Origin: Candidatus Saccharibacteria bacterium UBA4387
GTDB taxonomy: Bacteria; Patescibacteriota; Saccharimonadia; Saccharimonadales; Saccharimonadaceae
Length of the DNA: 64,000 nucleotides
Assembly (NCBI GenBank): GCA_002391075.1
Contig: DGRN01000014.1
Coordinates: forward strand, 1 to 64,000
Direction of reading: 5' to 3'
How positions within the stretch are numbered: position 1 is the first letter of the stretch; every line of letters starts with the position of its first letter. Positions 16,777 to 25,723 of the stretch are shown piece after piece. A program made the position numbers and the translations under genes. Under the pieces are notes generated by a model. It saw only the letters and a program-made list of their open reading frames with translations, made no database searches and was not told where the DNA came from.

Positions 16777-19002
16777 ATGCAGGAGCCTACAAAACCAGTT
16801 AAAACATCTAGCGACATTTTGAATGCCGATTTTCTCCATAAATTGGATCCCCGAAAAATCATCTTCATTTTTCATCAGGCCACCGGAAAAGAGCAGGCGC
16901 TCGCTTTTTGGGTCTACCAAGACCACAAACTCCAACATTTCACCGTCGGCCGCCAACAAGACAATATTGCATTTCTTCTAGCGCGTAACTACCTAAACAA
17001 AAATCACGAACTTTTTGACGAAATCTACCTCGCAAACGGCGCCTACATCCATATCAAAAAGTTTACCGAACCAAAAATCGACGCAAGCGGTAAACTAACC
17101 ATCCGGCTAGGCGACAAGGACCTCTCAGGCCCTTCGCTATCACGAGACGCTACCACCGTGCTAAGCTGCGAGCTTGGCCGCCGCGAAATCTACATCACCG
17201 ACCTGTGCTCAATCGATTTTCTCGATACAAAAGTCCAGAGCCACAAAATCATCCGCAAATATTTTGGCGAAATCGGCCTAAAATACTACAAACGTAGCAA
17301 GGCCTGCGGACGTCGCTGCATTCTCGACGTTTCAATGCAGAGACTCGCGCAAAGCCGCCGCCGCACCGACCTCTATCCATTTATCCGCGAAATCAACCAA
17401 GTCCTCGCCATCGACCTCATTGCGCCAAAGTTTACCGACGAAATCGAGCTTTTCAAACGCGAGAATACGAGCAGCATTAGCCTCGAAAAATTCATTTACG
17501 ACCGCTACTACTACTCGCTAATTAACGACGACGAAACCCAACTCCTCGTCGCACTCATTCGCGTCCTTTACGACAGCGCCGAAGATCTCGAGCGACTATT
17601 CACGCCAGAATCATGGACTAACGCCGTCAATCACGTCCGTTTCACGCAACGAGTCTTCTACGTACTGCCAGAAGAAGACCGCATCATAAATTCCACCGCC
17701 TACAACTTGTACCGCGCACGTTACATCGTCGAAAAACTCGGCTCACGCAAAATCAAAAACTTCCTCAACAGCTTCTTTAATCTGTCAAAAATCAGTCAAA
17801 ACACCTGCAATTTCAGCACTCAACTTTCAAAACTCATCGAAGACGACATTGACAAACTATTTTTCAGCAGCGAACACCGCGAGCTCTCGAGCGACAACCC
17901 GTATGGCGAAATATTACGCTACCCAATCATCGTATATCCACCAAAGTCCCAGATCGGCGCCATCCTGCACAACATCGAGCACATCACGCCAGAACAAATG
18001 ACCGACAAAAACCTTCAAGCCATTGCCTACTTTTTCGCCAACTTCTGGTTCTTGTCCGCCAAAAAAGAGAAAAACCTCGCCCCAAGCCTCGCGCTCTACG
18101 CCGCCACTCGCATAATCCGCACCATCCCGCAAAATTCGCCCGCCGCCCCGCAAGCCTTCTACTGCGCCGGCGACATTCTGAACTGCATCCAAATGCATCT
18201 GCCAGAGCGCCAGCTGGATTACCAAAAATACCTACACGATCTTTTCTGGCCGTTCATGCAAAGCAGCGTAAATTTCGTCAAAAACTACCACCACACGGAG
18301 TTTACCGGCGAAACGCAAGAATCCATCCTAGATAACGCGCTCGATTGGCTCATTTACTTGCCAGATCTCAACAAAATCAATCCAGAGCTGCACCAATATC
18401 TCATGGAGCTGGGCCAACTCGACGCCAGCGTAGCTATCGGCAAGAACACTTACGATATTTACCAAGCCGCGCGATGCACCTACGTCCGCAGCCTCCCCGC
18501 CAAAGAGCGCCTAGCCGCACTCAAAACCGGCAGCGAAGAAACCCTGCAAATCTACTATTCCGACAGTCTGCTCCTATCGGACGCCAAGATTATCATTCCT
18601 TACCTCTTTGACGAAAAATGCGAAATCGAGTCAAAAGCCGACCTCCTCGAAGACTTAGTCAGCCGCCACAAAAGCCCAGCAATCTACGACTTCACCATTC
18701 GCTATGTCGCCGACCATCTGCCGCAATTATTGCGCAACTTCCACAGCGAAGACTATCCGTCCGGTCAATCCTGGGCGCTACACATTTTCAAAGCCAGCTG
18801 CGACGGCATCGTAAATGTCGAGAATATCGAAACTCTCGAATATTTTGCCTCAAAACTCAGCCTCGCGCTCATCCAATCCGGCTACGCACACGAATTCGAC
18901 TCCTGTGTCGCCCAAATCAACCTAGCTTTTTCCGGCGCACTCAAGCACATCGAATCGTTCAGCTTCGTCAGCGCCAACACGCATTTTGTCGGTCTAAATT
19001 AA
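16777..19002 (+). CDS. Large protein of unknown function (741 aa) upstream of murL
   Basis: Not recognised. The start at 16777 is preferred to the upstream in-frame ATG at 16741, which lies inside polA, because TATAAT (16764-16769) ends seven bases before it, matching other leaderless genes. There is no signal peptide or clear membrane segment. The N-terminal 120 residues look alpha/beta, the rest strongly helical with many Tyr, Leu and charged residues and a basic cluster near residue 170 (YYKRSKACGRRC). It sits 18 bases before the MurL-like gene, which has its own -10 box in the gap. The position hints at a cell-wall or amino-acid connection, but this is not evidence of function. Confidence 0.6.
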   Translation: MQEPTKPVKTSSDILNADFLHKLDPRKIIFIFHQATGKEQALAFWVYQDHKLQHFTVGRQQDNIAFLLARNYLNKNHELFDEIYLANGAYIHIKKFTEPKIDASGKLTIRLGDKDLSGPSLSRDATTVLSCELGRREIYITDLCSIDFLDTKVQSHKIIRKYFGEIGLKYYKRSKACGRRCILDVSMQRLAQSRRRTDLYPFIREINQVLAIDLIAPKFTDEIELFKRENTSSISLEKFIYDRYYYSLINDDETQLLVALIRVLYDSAEDLERLFTPESWTNAVNHVRFTQRVFYVLPEEDRIINSTAYNLYRARYIVEKLGSRKIKNFLNSFFNLSKISQNTCNFSTQLSKLIEDDIDKLFFSSEHRELSSDNPYGEILRYPIIVYPPKSQIGAILHNIEHITPEQMTDKNLQAIAYFFANFWFLSAKKEKNLAPSLALYAATRIIRTIPQNSPAAPQAFYCAGDILNCIQMHLPERQLDYQKYLHDLFWPFMQSSVNFVKNYHHTEFTGETQESILDNALDWLIYLPDLNKINPELHQYLMELGQLDASVAIGKNTYDIYQAARCTYVRSLPAKERLAALKTGSEETLQIYYSDSLLLSDAKIIIPYLFDEKCEIESKADLLEDLVSRHKSPAIYDFTIRYVADHLPQLLRNFHSEDYPSGQSWALHIFKASCDGIVNVENIETLEYFASKLSLALIQSGYAHEFDSCVAQINLAFSGALKHIESFSFVSANTHFVGLN

Positions 19003-19020
19003 AAGTGTTAAAATAAGAAT

Positions 19021-20427
19021 ATGCAAGATAACTTCACTAATCCAGCATCAGCCAACACGCCGCCAGCGCCAGACATTTCGCACGGCAATACCGCCTTACG
19101 CGAACAATACCGTGATTTTATCTACGAATCCTGCAAGGTCACGCGCATGGCCGACGGAATTCATGCGGTCTTCGTCTATAAAGTCGGCGAGCACACTTTT
19201 CAGCCCAGCGTACACATCCCGCTTTCCAGCATTCGCAACGACGAGATAGACGACGATTTTCTCGACATTCTTTTCTTTAATTTCGGCATGATGAACGCCA
19301 TCAACTACTACAAACTAACTTGTTCTCCGCGCTTCATTTGTCGCGCCGCCCGCCTCAGTCGCGAACAGAAAGCCTTCTTCAAGAAAGTCTACTACTACGG
19401 CTTGGGCGAATTTATGTATGTGAACGGCATCAATCTTCAGCCGAACGAGTTCATGGAAATCTACGCCAATGAGCCAATCGCGCGTCGCTTCGACTTTAAC
19501 GACGGCAGCCACTACGGCGGCAATCTCATTACTATTGGCGGCGGCAAAGATTCTGTCGTTTCGCTTGAGGCGCTAAAGCCATATCGCAGCAGTAACCTCT
19601 GCATGGTTTTCAATCGCGACATTTACCCGCAAAACAAGGCCGCCATGGACTGCATTCGCACGGCCGGCTACCCGCTCAGTAGCATCGTCGAGTTCAACCT
19701 AACCATCGACCGCCACATGCTAGAAATGAACGAGCAGGGTTTCTACAACGGCCACATCCCATTCTCATCCTGCCTGGCTTTTGCGACCGTCATCATGGCC
19801 TACCTCAACAAGCGCAACTACATCGTTCTCTCCAATGAGGCGTCCGCCAACGAAGGCAATGTCGCCGGCACCAAAATCAACCACCAATACTCCAAGAGTT
19901 TTGAGTTTGAAAACGATTTCCAGCATTATGTCACTACTTTCCTGACGCGCAAAATTCGCTACTTCAGCCTCTTGCGCTGCCTCAACGAATTCCAAATCAT
20001 GCAACGCTTCCTACGCAACCCGAACTACCTCGGCGTCTTCCGCAGCTGCAACGTCGGCACAAAAACCAACAGCTGGTGCGGACACTGCGCTAAATGTCTC
20101 TACGTCTACATCATGCTATATCCATTCCTGTCACAGTATCAGCTCGACAGCATCTTCGATCACAACCTCATGAATGACGAGAGTTTACTACCGCTATTTA
20201 TCGGCCTAATTTACCCAGACGCGAACAAGCCTTTCGAATGTGTCGGCACGAAGGAAGAAATCGACTTCAGCCTAAAGCTCGCGCTCGAACGCGGCAAAAA
20301 CGACAGTTATCTCATACAGTACTACGCACAGAACTTCTACGATCCGAATCGCAACTACGACATTTTAAATTATTACAATCCGCAACATAATATTCCGCAG
20401 CAATTCCTGCCGCTTATCTTGAACTAA
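19021..20427 (+). CDS. murL: UDP-MurNAc-L-Ala-L-Glu epimerase (MurL-like)
   Basis: A 468-residue protein with the ATP-binding PP-loop-like motif TIGGGKDSVVSLEAL (about residue 172) and a C-terminal cysteine-rich segment SWCGHCAKCLYVY. This combination, and its place directly before a MurD-type ligase (one-base gap), match MurL. In Xanthomonas, MurL converts the terminal L-Glu of UDP-MurNAc-L-Ala-L-Glu to D-Glu after MurD2 has added L-Glu. That route replaces glutamate racemase and classical MurD specificity. Leaderless start: TAAAAT 19009-19014, six bases before ATG. Identification is from memory of the family and context; a related PP-loop enzyme is the main alternative. Confidence 0.75.
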   Translation: MQDNFTNPASANTPPAPDISHGNTALREQYRDFIYESCKVTRMADGIHAVFVYKVGEHTFQPSVHIPLSSIRNDEIDDDFLDILFFNFGMMNAINYYKLTCSPRFICRAARLSREQKAFFKKVYYYGLGEFMYVNGINLQPNEFMEIYANEPIARRFDFNDGSHYGGNLITIGGGKDSVVSLEALKPYRSSNLCMVFNRDIYPQNKAAMDCIRTAGYPLSSIVEFNLTIDRHMLEMNEQGFYNGHIPFSSCLAFATVIMAYLNKRNYIVLSNEASANEGNVAGTKINHQYSKSFEFENDFQHYVTTFLTRKIRYFSLLRCLNEFQIMQRFLRNPNYLGVFRSCNVGTKTNSWCGHCAKCLYVYIMLYPFLSQYQLDSIFDHNLMNDESLLPLFIGLIYPDANKPFECVGTKEEIDFSLKLALERGKNDSYLIQYYAQNFYDPNRNYDILNYYNPQHNIPQQFLPLILN

Positions 20428-20428
20428 T

Positions 20429-21745
20429 ATGCAAGAAGAAATCGCCAACCACCTAAGAAACAAGTCCATCCTCGTCATCGGGTACAGCCGAGAAGGGCAA
20501 AGCGCCGTCAACTTCATCCAAAAATACTTGCCGGGGGCACATTTTGCGGTCGCCGACCAAAAACAGCTCAATCTGCCGGGCATCGAATGTTTTTGCGGCG
20601 AAGATTACCTGGCGCACTGCGACGACTTCGACGTCATTATTAAATCGCCAGGCGTCCCCGTCAAGGACAATTTCAGCGCCGAAAACCGCGCAAAAATCAC
20701 CTCTTGCACTGATTTATTTTTGCAATTCTGCCCAAACACCACCATTGGCGTAACTGGCACCAAAGGCAAAAGCACAACCACCTCACTCGTCCACCACATC
20801 TTGACAAAATGCGGCAAACATGCTATAATAGGTGGGAATATAGGTCGTTCCGTCTTCGATCTGTTCGACGAAATCACACCGGACGCCATCTTAGTGCTCG
20901 AATTATCGTGCCATCAATTAGAGTTCATCCATAAAAGCCCCAACATTGCCATCTTGCTCAATCTCTACGAGGAGCACCTCGACCACTATAATTCCGCCGA
21001 AGAATATTACAATGCCAAAAAGAATATTTTTCGCCATCAAAATTCACGCGACACGCTAATTTTTGGCGATATTTTCCAGCATGCTACCAAAGAAGAAATC
21101 GCGGCCGCGCCGGCAGGGCAAAAAATCAACCTCGCCACTGACGCGCAAATTGACGCCAGCAAAATCCAAACCCAACTGCTCGGCGCGCACAACCTCATTA
21201 ATATTCGTGCCGCCGCGGCCGCCTGTGAAGCCATCGGCCTCCAAGAAGCCGACATCCTCGAAGCCGTCAAAGATTTTCGCGGACTGCCACACCGGCTCGA
21301 ATTCATCGGCGAATTCAACAACATTAAATTCTATAACGACTCAATCGCTACCGCGCAAGAAGCCGTCATTAATGCCGTCAAAACCATTTCCGACGCCGAC
21401 ACGCTTATATTAGGCGGCATGGACCGCGGCCTGAATTACACCAAACTCCTAGATTTCTTGCGCACCAGTCAACTTTCTAACATTATCCTGCTCCCAAACA
21501 CCGCCGAGCGCATACAGCGCCAACTCAACGAGCAACCACACGACAAAAACGTCATTATTGCCGAAAATATGAGCACGGCAGTCCAGGCAGCCTACCGCGT
21601 AACCGCCCCAGAGCACAGCTGCCTGCTTTCGCCAGCCGCCGCCAGCTACGGCTTCTACAAAAATTTCGAAGAACGCGGCGAAGATTTTCGTGCTAATGTC
21701 AAAAAATATGCTACACTATCTGCAAGGAGCTTAAACGAAGCTTAA
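20429..21745 (+). CDS. UDP-N-acetylmuramoyl-L-alanine:glutamate ligase (MurD family, probably MurD2)
   Basis: A 438-residue Mur ligase. VIGYSREGQSAVNF is the N-terminal UDP-binding domain, GVTGTKGKSTTTSLV the ATP loop, and LELSCHQLEFI the MurD signature, with Cys-His where typical MurD has Ser-Phe. HRLEFIGEFNNIKFYNDSIA is the C-terminal domain motif. It adds glutamate to UDP-MurNAc-L-Ala in the cytoplasm. The MurL-like gene ends one base before its start, so cotranscription and a joint reaction are expected. The L-Glu specificity (MurD2) is therefore inferred from context, not read from residues. Confidence 0.88.
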   Translation: MQEEIANHLRNKSILVIGYSREGQSAVNFIQKYLPGAHFAVADQKQLNLPGIECFCGEDYLAHCDDFDVIIKSPGVPVKDNFSAENRAKITSCTDLFLQFCPNTTIGVTGTKGKSTTTSLVHHILTKCGKHAIIGGNIGRSVFDLFDEITPDAILVLELSCHQLEFIHKSPNIAILLNLYEEHLDHYNSAEEYYNAKKNIFRHQNSRDTLIFGDIFQHATKEEIAAAPAGQKINLATDAQIDASKIQTQLLGAHNLINIRAAAAACEAIGLQEADILEAVKDFRGLPHRLEFIGEFNNIKFYNDSIATAQEAVINAVKTISDADTLILGGMDRGLNYTKLLDFLRTSQLSNIILLPNTAERIQRQLNEQPHDKNVIIAENMSTAVQAAYRVTAPEHSCLLSPAAASYGFYKNFEERGEDFRANVKKYATLSARSLNEA

Positions 21746-21777
21746 GCGTATTAATAAAAGAAAGGAGAACCCCCTCA

Positions 21778-22398
21778 ATGGGTCTATCTACAATACTAAC
21801 CACGCTCGGCACCTATAGCTATAGCTATGACTTTGGTGACGCAGAAATCACGGGCAGCAGTTCATTGGATGCCGCCGAAGCAGGCGGATTTGCAGCCGTA
21901 TTTCTCGGCTTAATGGGCGCTATTCTTATTCCAATGCTTATCCTTGCAGTGATTGCAATTATCGCAAACTGGAAAGTCTTCACTAAAATGGGCATGCCAG
22001 GCTGGTATTCACTCATCCCATTCTTCAGCGACTGGAAGAAATTTGAAGCTGCCGGTATGCAACCATGGTTCGCTCTCGTAATCCTAATCCCAGTCATCGG
22101 TTCTATCGCTTACCTTATTGCAATAATTTTCCTCAGCATCCGCCTAGCACGCGGCTTCGGCAAGAGTGACGCATACGCAATTGGCATCATTCTCTTCCAG
22201 CCAATCTTCTTAATGATCCTTGGTTTCGGCAAAGCCGATTGGGACGCTTCTCGCCTTGCTGGCGCACCAAACATCTTCCCGCCAGAAGGTGGCAACGTAG
22301 TTACCGGCGCAAACAACAGCGCTAACGGCGCCGCCAAATCGGAAGAAGCAAGCAAAGACGATTCTTGGGTAGCCGGCAACGACTCCAACGCAGCCTAG
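21778..22398 (+). CDS. DUF5684-like membrane protein
   Basis: A 206-residue protein with about four membrane segments (about 38-62, 95-120, 130-150 and around 68-80 as a re-entrant hydrophobic part). It has the motif WKVFTKMGMPGWYSLIPFF, typical of the DUF5684 family found in many Gram-positive and CPR genomes. The C-terminal 45 residues are polar and Asn/Ala/Asp-rich, probably disordered. A strong AAAGGAG site precedes ATG, so it is leadered, and a TACACT -10 near 21710 inside murD can start the transcript. Function unknown; an envelope role is likely from topology. Confidence 0.75.
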   Translation: MGLSTILTTLGTYSYSYDFGDAEITGSSSLDAAEAGGFAAVFLGLMGAILIPMLILAVIAIIANWKVFTKMGMPGWYSLIPFFSDWKKFEAAGMQPWFALVILIPVIGSIAYLIAIIFLSIRLARGFGKSDAYAIGIILFQPIFLMILGFGKADWDASRLAGAPNIFPPEGGNVVTGANNSANGAAKSEEASKDDSWVAGNDSNAA

Positions 22399-22412
22399 TC
22401 AATAGCAACGCA

Positions 22413-22440
22413 AAAAACTTCGGCCAGTCCGGAGTTTTTT
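22413..22440 (+). terminator. Intrinsic terminator
   Basis: AAAACTTCGG (22414-22423) pairs with CCGGAGTTTT (22429-22438), one G-U, inside a T-run. Confidence 0.85.
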
Positions 22441-22480
22441 GATGGTCGCAAATCCATAGCGCTTTTGCTATAATATGCTT

Positions 22481-24319
22481 ATGCATAATATCTTGATAAT
22501 TGGCAACGTAACCAAAGATGTCTACCTGCGCATGGACAATCGGCTAAACGAATTCGAAGTCGATCAAAACAAGGTAAGCTGGCTAGACATCTCATTCAAC
22601 AATTCTTCGCACCATTTTTATTCGCGCTTTTCGGTTTACGGCGGCGCTAGCATTAGCCTAGAAGTTTTTTCACGCTTCGGCATCGACGCGCAAATCGCCA
22701 GCACGCCGGCCAGCTTCCTCGACGGCCAATTCATCACCAAAGATACCGACACAGATTATCGCTACATCCTCTGCAAGGACGACGACGCAGCTTATCTGGC
22801 ACCAAGCACCAAACGCGATAGCAAGTGGGAAGAACCTGAAGAGAAGCCAGAATGGATTTATATCGATCGTTCCGCGCGCCTTAATCCGCAAATCAGCGAA
22901 AAAATCCTCGCTTACCTGAACGCAAATCCAGACATCAAACTCGCGCTGTTTACGACTGATCATACCAATCAAAATGCCAATTATGTTCAAAAACTTATTC
23001 AACGCGCCAACTTCCTCATCAGTGACGTACGCCTAAACAACCCCCACAAAAACGTCGCCAACATCACACCAAAACACATTTATTGGTCACAACGACGCAT
23101 CAGCTGGAGCCTCGAAAAACGCGACCTCATCACCCGACTCAGCGCACATCAGACCATCGGCGCCACACTCTTAGCCGCCACCATACTCGGCCGAAAACCA
23201 GAAGATGCTCTCTTACTAGCCTACGCCAACGTCGTCAATTCCAAACTCGGCAACACTTCGAACCTCCAGACGCTCGAGCAAAGAATCCTCGGCGAGCAAC
23301 ATCGTATAGAATATAAGCAGAAAGGTAACATGTCACCAGAAATCGTTAAAACCACTCAGCAACTCATGACGCCAGGCAAGGGCATTCTCGCTGCCGACGA
23401 ATCGGGCGGTTCCATCCACAAAAAGTTCGAAAAGATGAACATCCCGGACACCGAGCAATTCCGCCGCGAATATCGCAATCTTTTCTTTACAACGCCGACC
23501 ATCGAAAAATATGTCTCTGGCATCATCCTTTTCGATGAGACCGCTCGTCAAAAAGCCGACAACGGCAAAGATTTCGTTACGTTCTTGCGCGAAAAGGGCA
23601 TTATTGCCGGCATCAAGGTCGACAAAGGCCTCGTCAATTTTGACAATACCGAAGAAAAATGGACGCAAGGCCTCGACGATTTGCCACAGCGCCTTGCCGA
23701 ATATTACAAGATGGGTGCCCGCTTCGCCAAATGGCGCGCCGCTTTCGAGCTAACCGCCACCACGCCTAGCGACATGGCCATCAAGCGCAACTGCGAAATC
23801 CTCGCTCAATACGCCATCGACTGCCAGGACGCCAACATCGTCCCAATTGTCGAGCCAGAACTAGTCTATGACGGTGACTACACCATCGAGCAAAACATTG
23901 AAACTACCGGCAAAATCCTCGACCAATTGTTCGCCGAACTCAAAGCAAAAGACGTCCTTCTGCAAGGCTGCATCCTCAAAGTCAACATGGTACTGGCCGG
24001 CAAAAAACAAGAACATCAGTCCACGCCAGAAGAGGTCGGTCGCGCCACCGCTGAAGTTTTACGCACACACGTGCCATCTGCGCTCGGCGGCGTCGTCTTC
24101 TTGTCTGGCGGCCAAACCGTCCAACAAGCCACCGACAACCTCCAGGCCGTCACCAATAATGGCCCATTCCCATGGCAAGTCACGTTCTCGTATGCCCGCG
24201 CGCTACAAGAGCCGGCGCTCGTCGTCTGGCATGGCGACAGCCGCTTTAGCGACATTGCTCGCGAAGCCTTCCGCCAGCGCCTCATTGCGAATACTAACGC
24301 ACTACATAAGAATAATTAG
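22481..24319 (+). CDS. Fusion: PfkB-like (degenerate) domain + class I fructose-bisphosphate aldolase
   Basis: Two enzymes in one frame of 612 residues. Residues 1-280 have a PfkB/ribokinase fold signature (ILIIGNVTKDVYL, YGGASISLEVFSRFG), but the catalytic Gly-Ala-Gly-Asp motif reads IGATLL, so the kinase base is missing. From about 285 on, an animal-type class I aldolase follows: GILAADESGGS, IKVDKG, AKWRAAFEL, EPELVYDG, LKVNMV (Schiff-base Lys) and FLSGGQT. It splits fructose-1,6-bisphosphate. The start is set at 22481, not 22475, because TATAAT at 22469-22474 must leave the usual six bases. An internal ATG at 23330 with AAAGG before it could yield free aldolase. Confidence 0.85.
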   Translation: MHNILIIGNVTKDVYLRMDNRLNEFEVDQNKVSWLDISFNNSSHHFYSRFSVYGGASISLEVFSRFGIDAQIASTPASFLDGQFITKDTDTDYRYILCKDDDAAYLAPSTKRDSKWEEPEEKPEWIYIDRSARLNPQISEKILAYLNANPDIKLALFTTDHTNQNANYVQKLIQRANFLISDVRLNNPHKNVANITPKHIYWSQRRISWSLEKRDLITRLSAHQTIGATLLAATILGRKPEDALLLAYANVVNSKLGNTSNLQTLEQRILGEQHRIEYKQKGNMSPEIVKTTQQLMTPGKGILAADESGGSIHKKFEKMNIPDTEQFRREYRNLFFTTPTIEKYVSGIILFDETARQKADNGKDFVTFLREKGIIAGIKVDKGLVNFDNTEEKWTQGLDDLPQRLAEYYKMGARFAKWRAAFELTATTPSDMAIKRNCEILAQYAIDCQDANIVPIVEPELVYDGDYTIEQNIETTGKILDQLFAELKAKDVLLQGCILKVNMVLAGKKQEHQSTPEEVGRATAEVLRTHVPSALGGVVFLSGGQTVQQATDNLQAVTNNGPFPWQVTFSYARALQEPALVVWHGDSRFSDIAREAFRQRLIANTNALHKNN

Positions 24320-24329
24320 GAGACTAAAT

Positions 24330-24881
24330 ATGAAAAAGCAATCTAGGGGGTTTACCATAATCGAAGTCGTGCTCGTCTTGGCTATTGCTGGCCTTATCTT
24401 CTTAATGGTATTCATCGCACTGCCAGCACTGCAGCGCGGCCAGCGCAACACGCAACGCAAGAACGATTTAAGTCGTTTCGTGACGGCAGTTACGCAATAC
24501 CAAAGCAATAATAATGGAAGTTTACCTAATGATCTTGGTAGTCTTAACGGAATCTTTGTTGAGCGCTACATTAAGGCAGGGGGCGACGAGCAGTTTCAAG
24601 ACCCAGACGGCGAATCATATTATTTCGCTAATAATAACCGAGCAACTGGCTGCGCATCGGGCTGCGCATCTAGCCTCAATGGCACTAAATTTCAAGTAGA
24701 TACCCTTACGGATCGCACTCCCGACGGAGTCAAAACGTGGACGGGTCATAGGATTTACCTAACCGAGAATGCGAAGTGCGGAGCAGAAGAGGGAACACTG
24801 GTTGGCGGCATGGGAAAAAGATTCTTTGCCTTGCAGATGGTTCTCGAAGGCGATTCAATTGCCTGCGCAGATAACCAATAG
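24330..24881 (+). CDS. Type IV pilin-like protein 4
   Basis: A 183-residue prepilin-like protein: SRGFTIIEVVLVLAIAG, Glu at mature position 5, and C-terminus SIACADNQ. Its N-terminal helix is identical in sequence to the other three copies, but its codons differ at many silent sites up to about base 24410, after which they again match the others closely. It is therefore the outgroup or a mosaic copy. AGGAGA lies seven bases before ATG and the gene follows the aldolase by ten bases, so it is cotranscribed with central metabolism. The head domain carries a CASGCAS repeat. Confidence 0.9.
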   Translation: MKKQSRGFTIIEVVLVLAIAGLIFLMVFIALPALQRGQRNTQRKNDLSRFVTAVTQYQSNNNGSLPNDLGSLNGIFVERYIKAGGDEQFQDPDGESYYFANNNRATGCASGCASSLNGTKFQVDTLTDRTPDGVKTWTGHRIYLTENAKCGAEEGTLVGGMGKRFFALQMVLEGDSIACADNQ

Positions 24882-24916
24882 AAACAAACTTATCCACTAT
24901 TTATGGAACTGACCTA

Positions 24917-24957
24917 CCAATAAACATCCACCGGCTAGGCCGGTGGATGTTTATTGG
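24917..24957. terminator. Long perfect hairpin (18-bp stem), probable bidirectional terminator
   Basis: CCAATAAACATCCACCGG (24917-24934) is the exact reverse complement of 24940-24957, with a five-base loop. The T-rich part lies within the 3' arm, so it works as a terminator in both directions. The stem is longer than any other in the window. Confidence 0.75.
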
Positions 24958-25068
24958 CCTTATGGATGGAAACAACGAACATAGCTCAAACCAGTCTTCG
25001 ACACCTCATCGGATTCTCGCAGGATAATCTCTTTCTACACTCAAAATACCACATTTGACCATCAAATA

Positions 25069-25097
25069 TTGACAAACGCCACAATTTTTAGCATAAT
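25069..25097 (+). promoter_or_regulatory. Promoter of the TetR-type regulator
   Basis: TTGACA (25069-25074), a 17-base spacer and CATAAT (25092-25097). The start lies a few bases before ATG at 25109, with almost no leader. Confidence 0.75.
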
Positions 25098-25108
25098 AAT
25101 AAAATATT

Positions 25109-25675
25109 ATGAAACATTCCGAGACGTCTTTCAATACGAAGAAAACACTTGCGAACGCGCTAAAAGATGTTATTGCTCAAAAAAGCCTTGACCGTATCTC
25201 TATTAGCGACATTGTTCGCAGGGCAGGCGTCAACCGCAAAACCTTCTACTACCACTTCGACGATGTCTACGGGCTAATGGCTTGGATTTTGCGCACCGAA
25301 GTTATCTCTAACATCAACAAGCTCAGCGTCGTCTCTGATTATCGCAAAGGCATCGCTTTTGTCATGGATTACATCGAGCAAAACCAAGACCTCATCGTCC
25401 GCATCGCCCAGTCGTCCGCTCGCAACGAAATCCGCGAACTTCTCTGCGAGAGCATTCATATGTCGCTAGAGAACGCCTTTGAAGAAATCGAGCAGTACCA
25501 GAACAACAAATTCGACGACGATTTTACAGCTTTTATCGTCGACTTCTTCACTGAGGCCATCGCCGGCATGATTTCGCGCTACGCCGAAAACCCCAACGCT
25601 CGCAGCCGCGAACAAATCGAAAACTATCTCATCCGCATCTTCGACGACGTCGTTGCCCAACTCAAGCAAATGTGA
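25109..25675 (+). CDS. TetR/AcrR-family transcriptional regulator
   Basis: A 188-residue regulator. The N-terminal helix-turn-helix spans about residues 10-58 (ISISDIVRRAGVNRKTFYYHF), followed by a helical ligand-binding or dimer domain. The YYHFDDVYGLMAWIL stretch resembles the subgroup containing DhaS-like regulators. It is monocistronic and nearly leaderless, and no adjacent transporter or enzyme points to a target. The 24960-25068 region upstream is noncoding and may hold its own operator, though no clear palindrome was seen there. Confidence 0.88.
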   Translation: MKHSETSFNTKKTLANALKDVIAQKSLDRISISDIVRRAGVNRKTFYYHFDDVYGLMAWILRTEVISNINKLSVVSDYRKGIAFVMDYIEQNQDLIVRIAQSSARNEIRELLCESIHMSLENAFEEIEQYQNNKFDDDFTAFIVDFFTEAIAGMISRYAENPNARSREQIENYLIRIFDDVVAQLKQM

Positions 25676-25681
25676 ACACAA

Positions 25682-25714
25682 AAATACCCCGCCAGAGCAG
25701 GGTATTTGTTTTTT
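25682..25714. terminator. Intrinsic terminator between regulator and L25 gene
   Basis: AAATACCC (25682-25689) pairs with GGGTATTT (25700-25707), then a T-run. The preceding A-run lets it serve the convergent gene. Confidence 0.85.
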
Positions 25715-25723
25715 CGACGAGAA

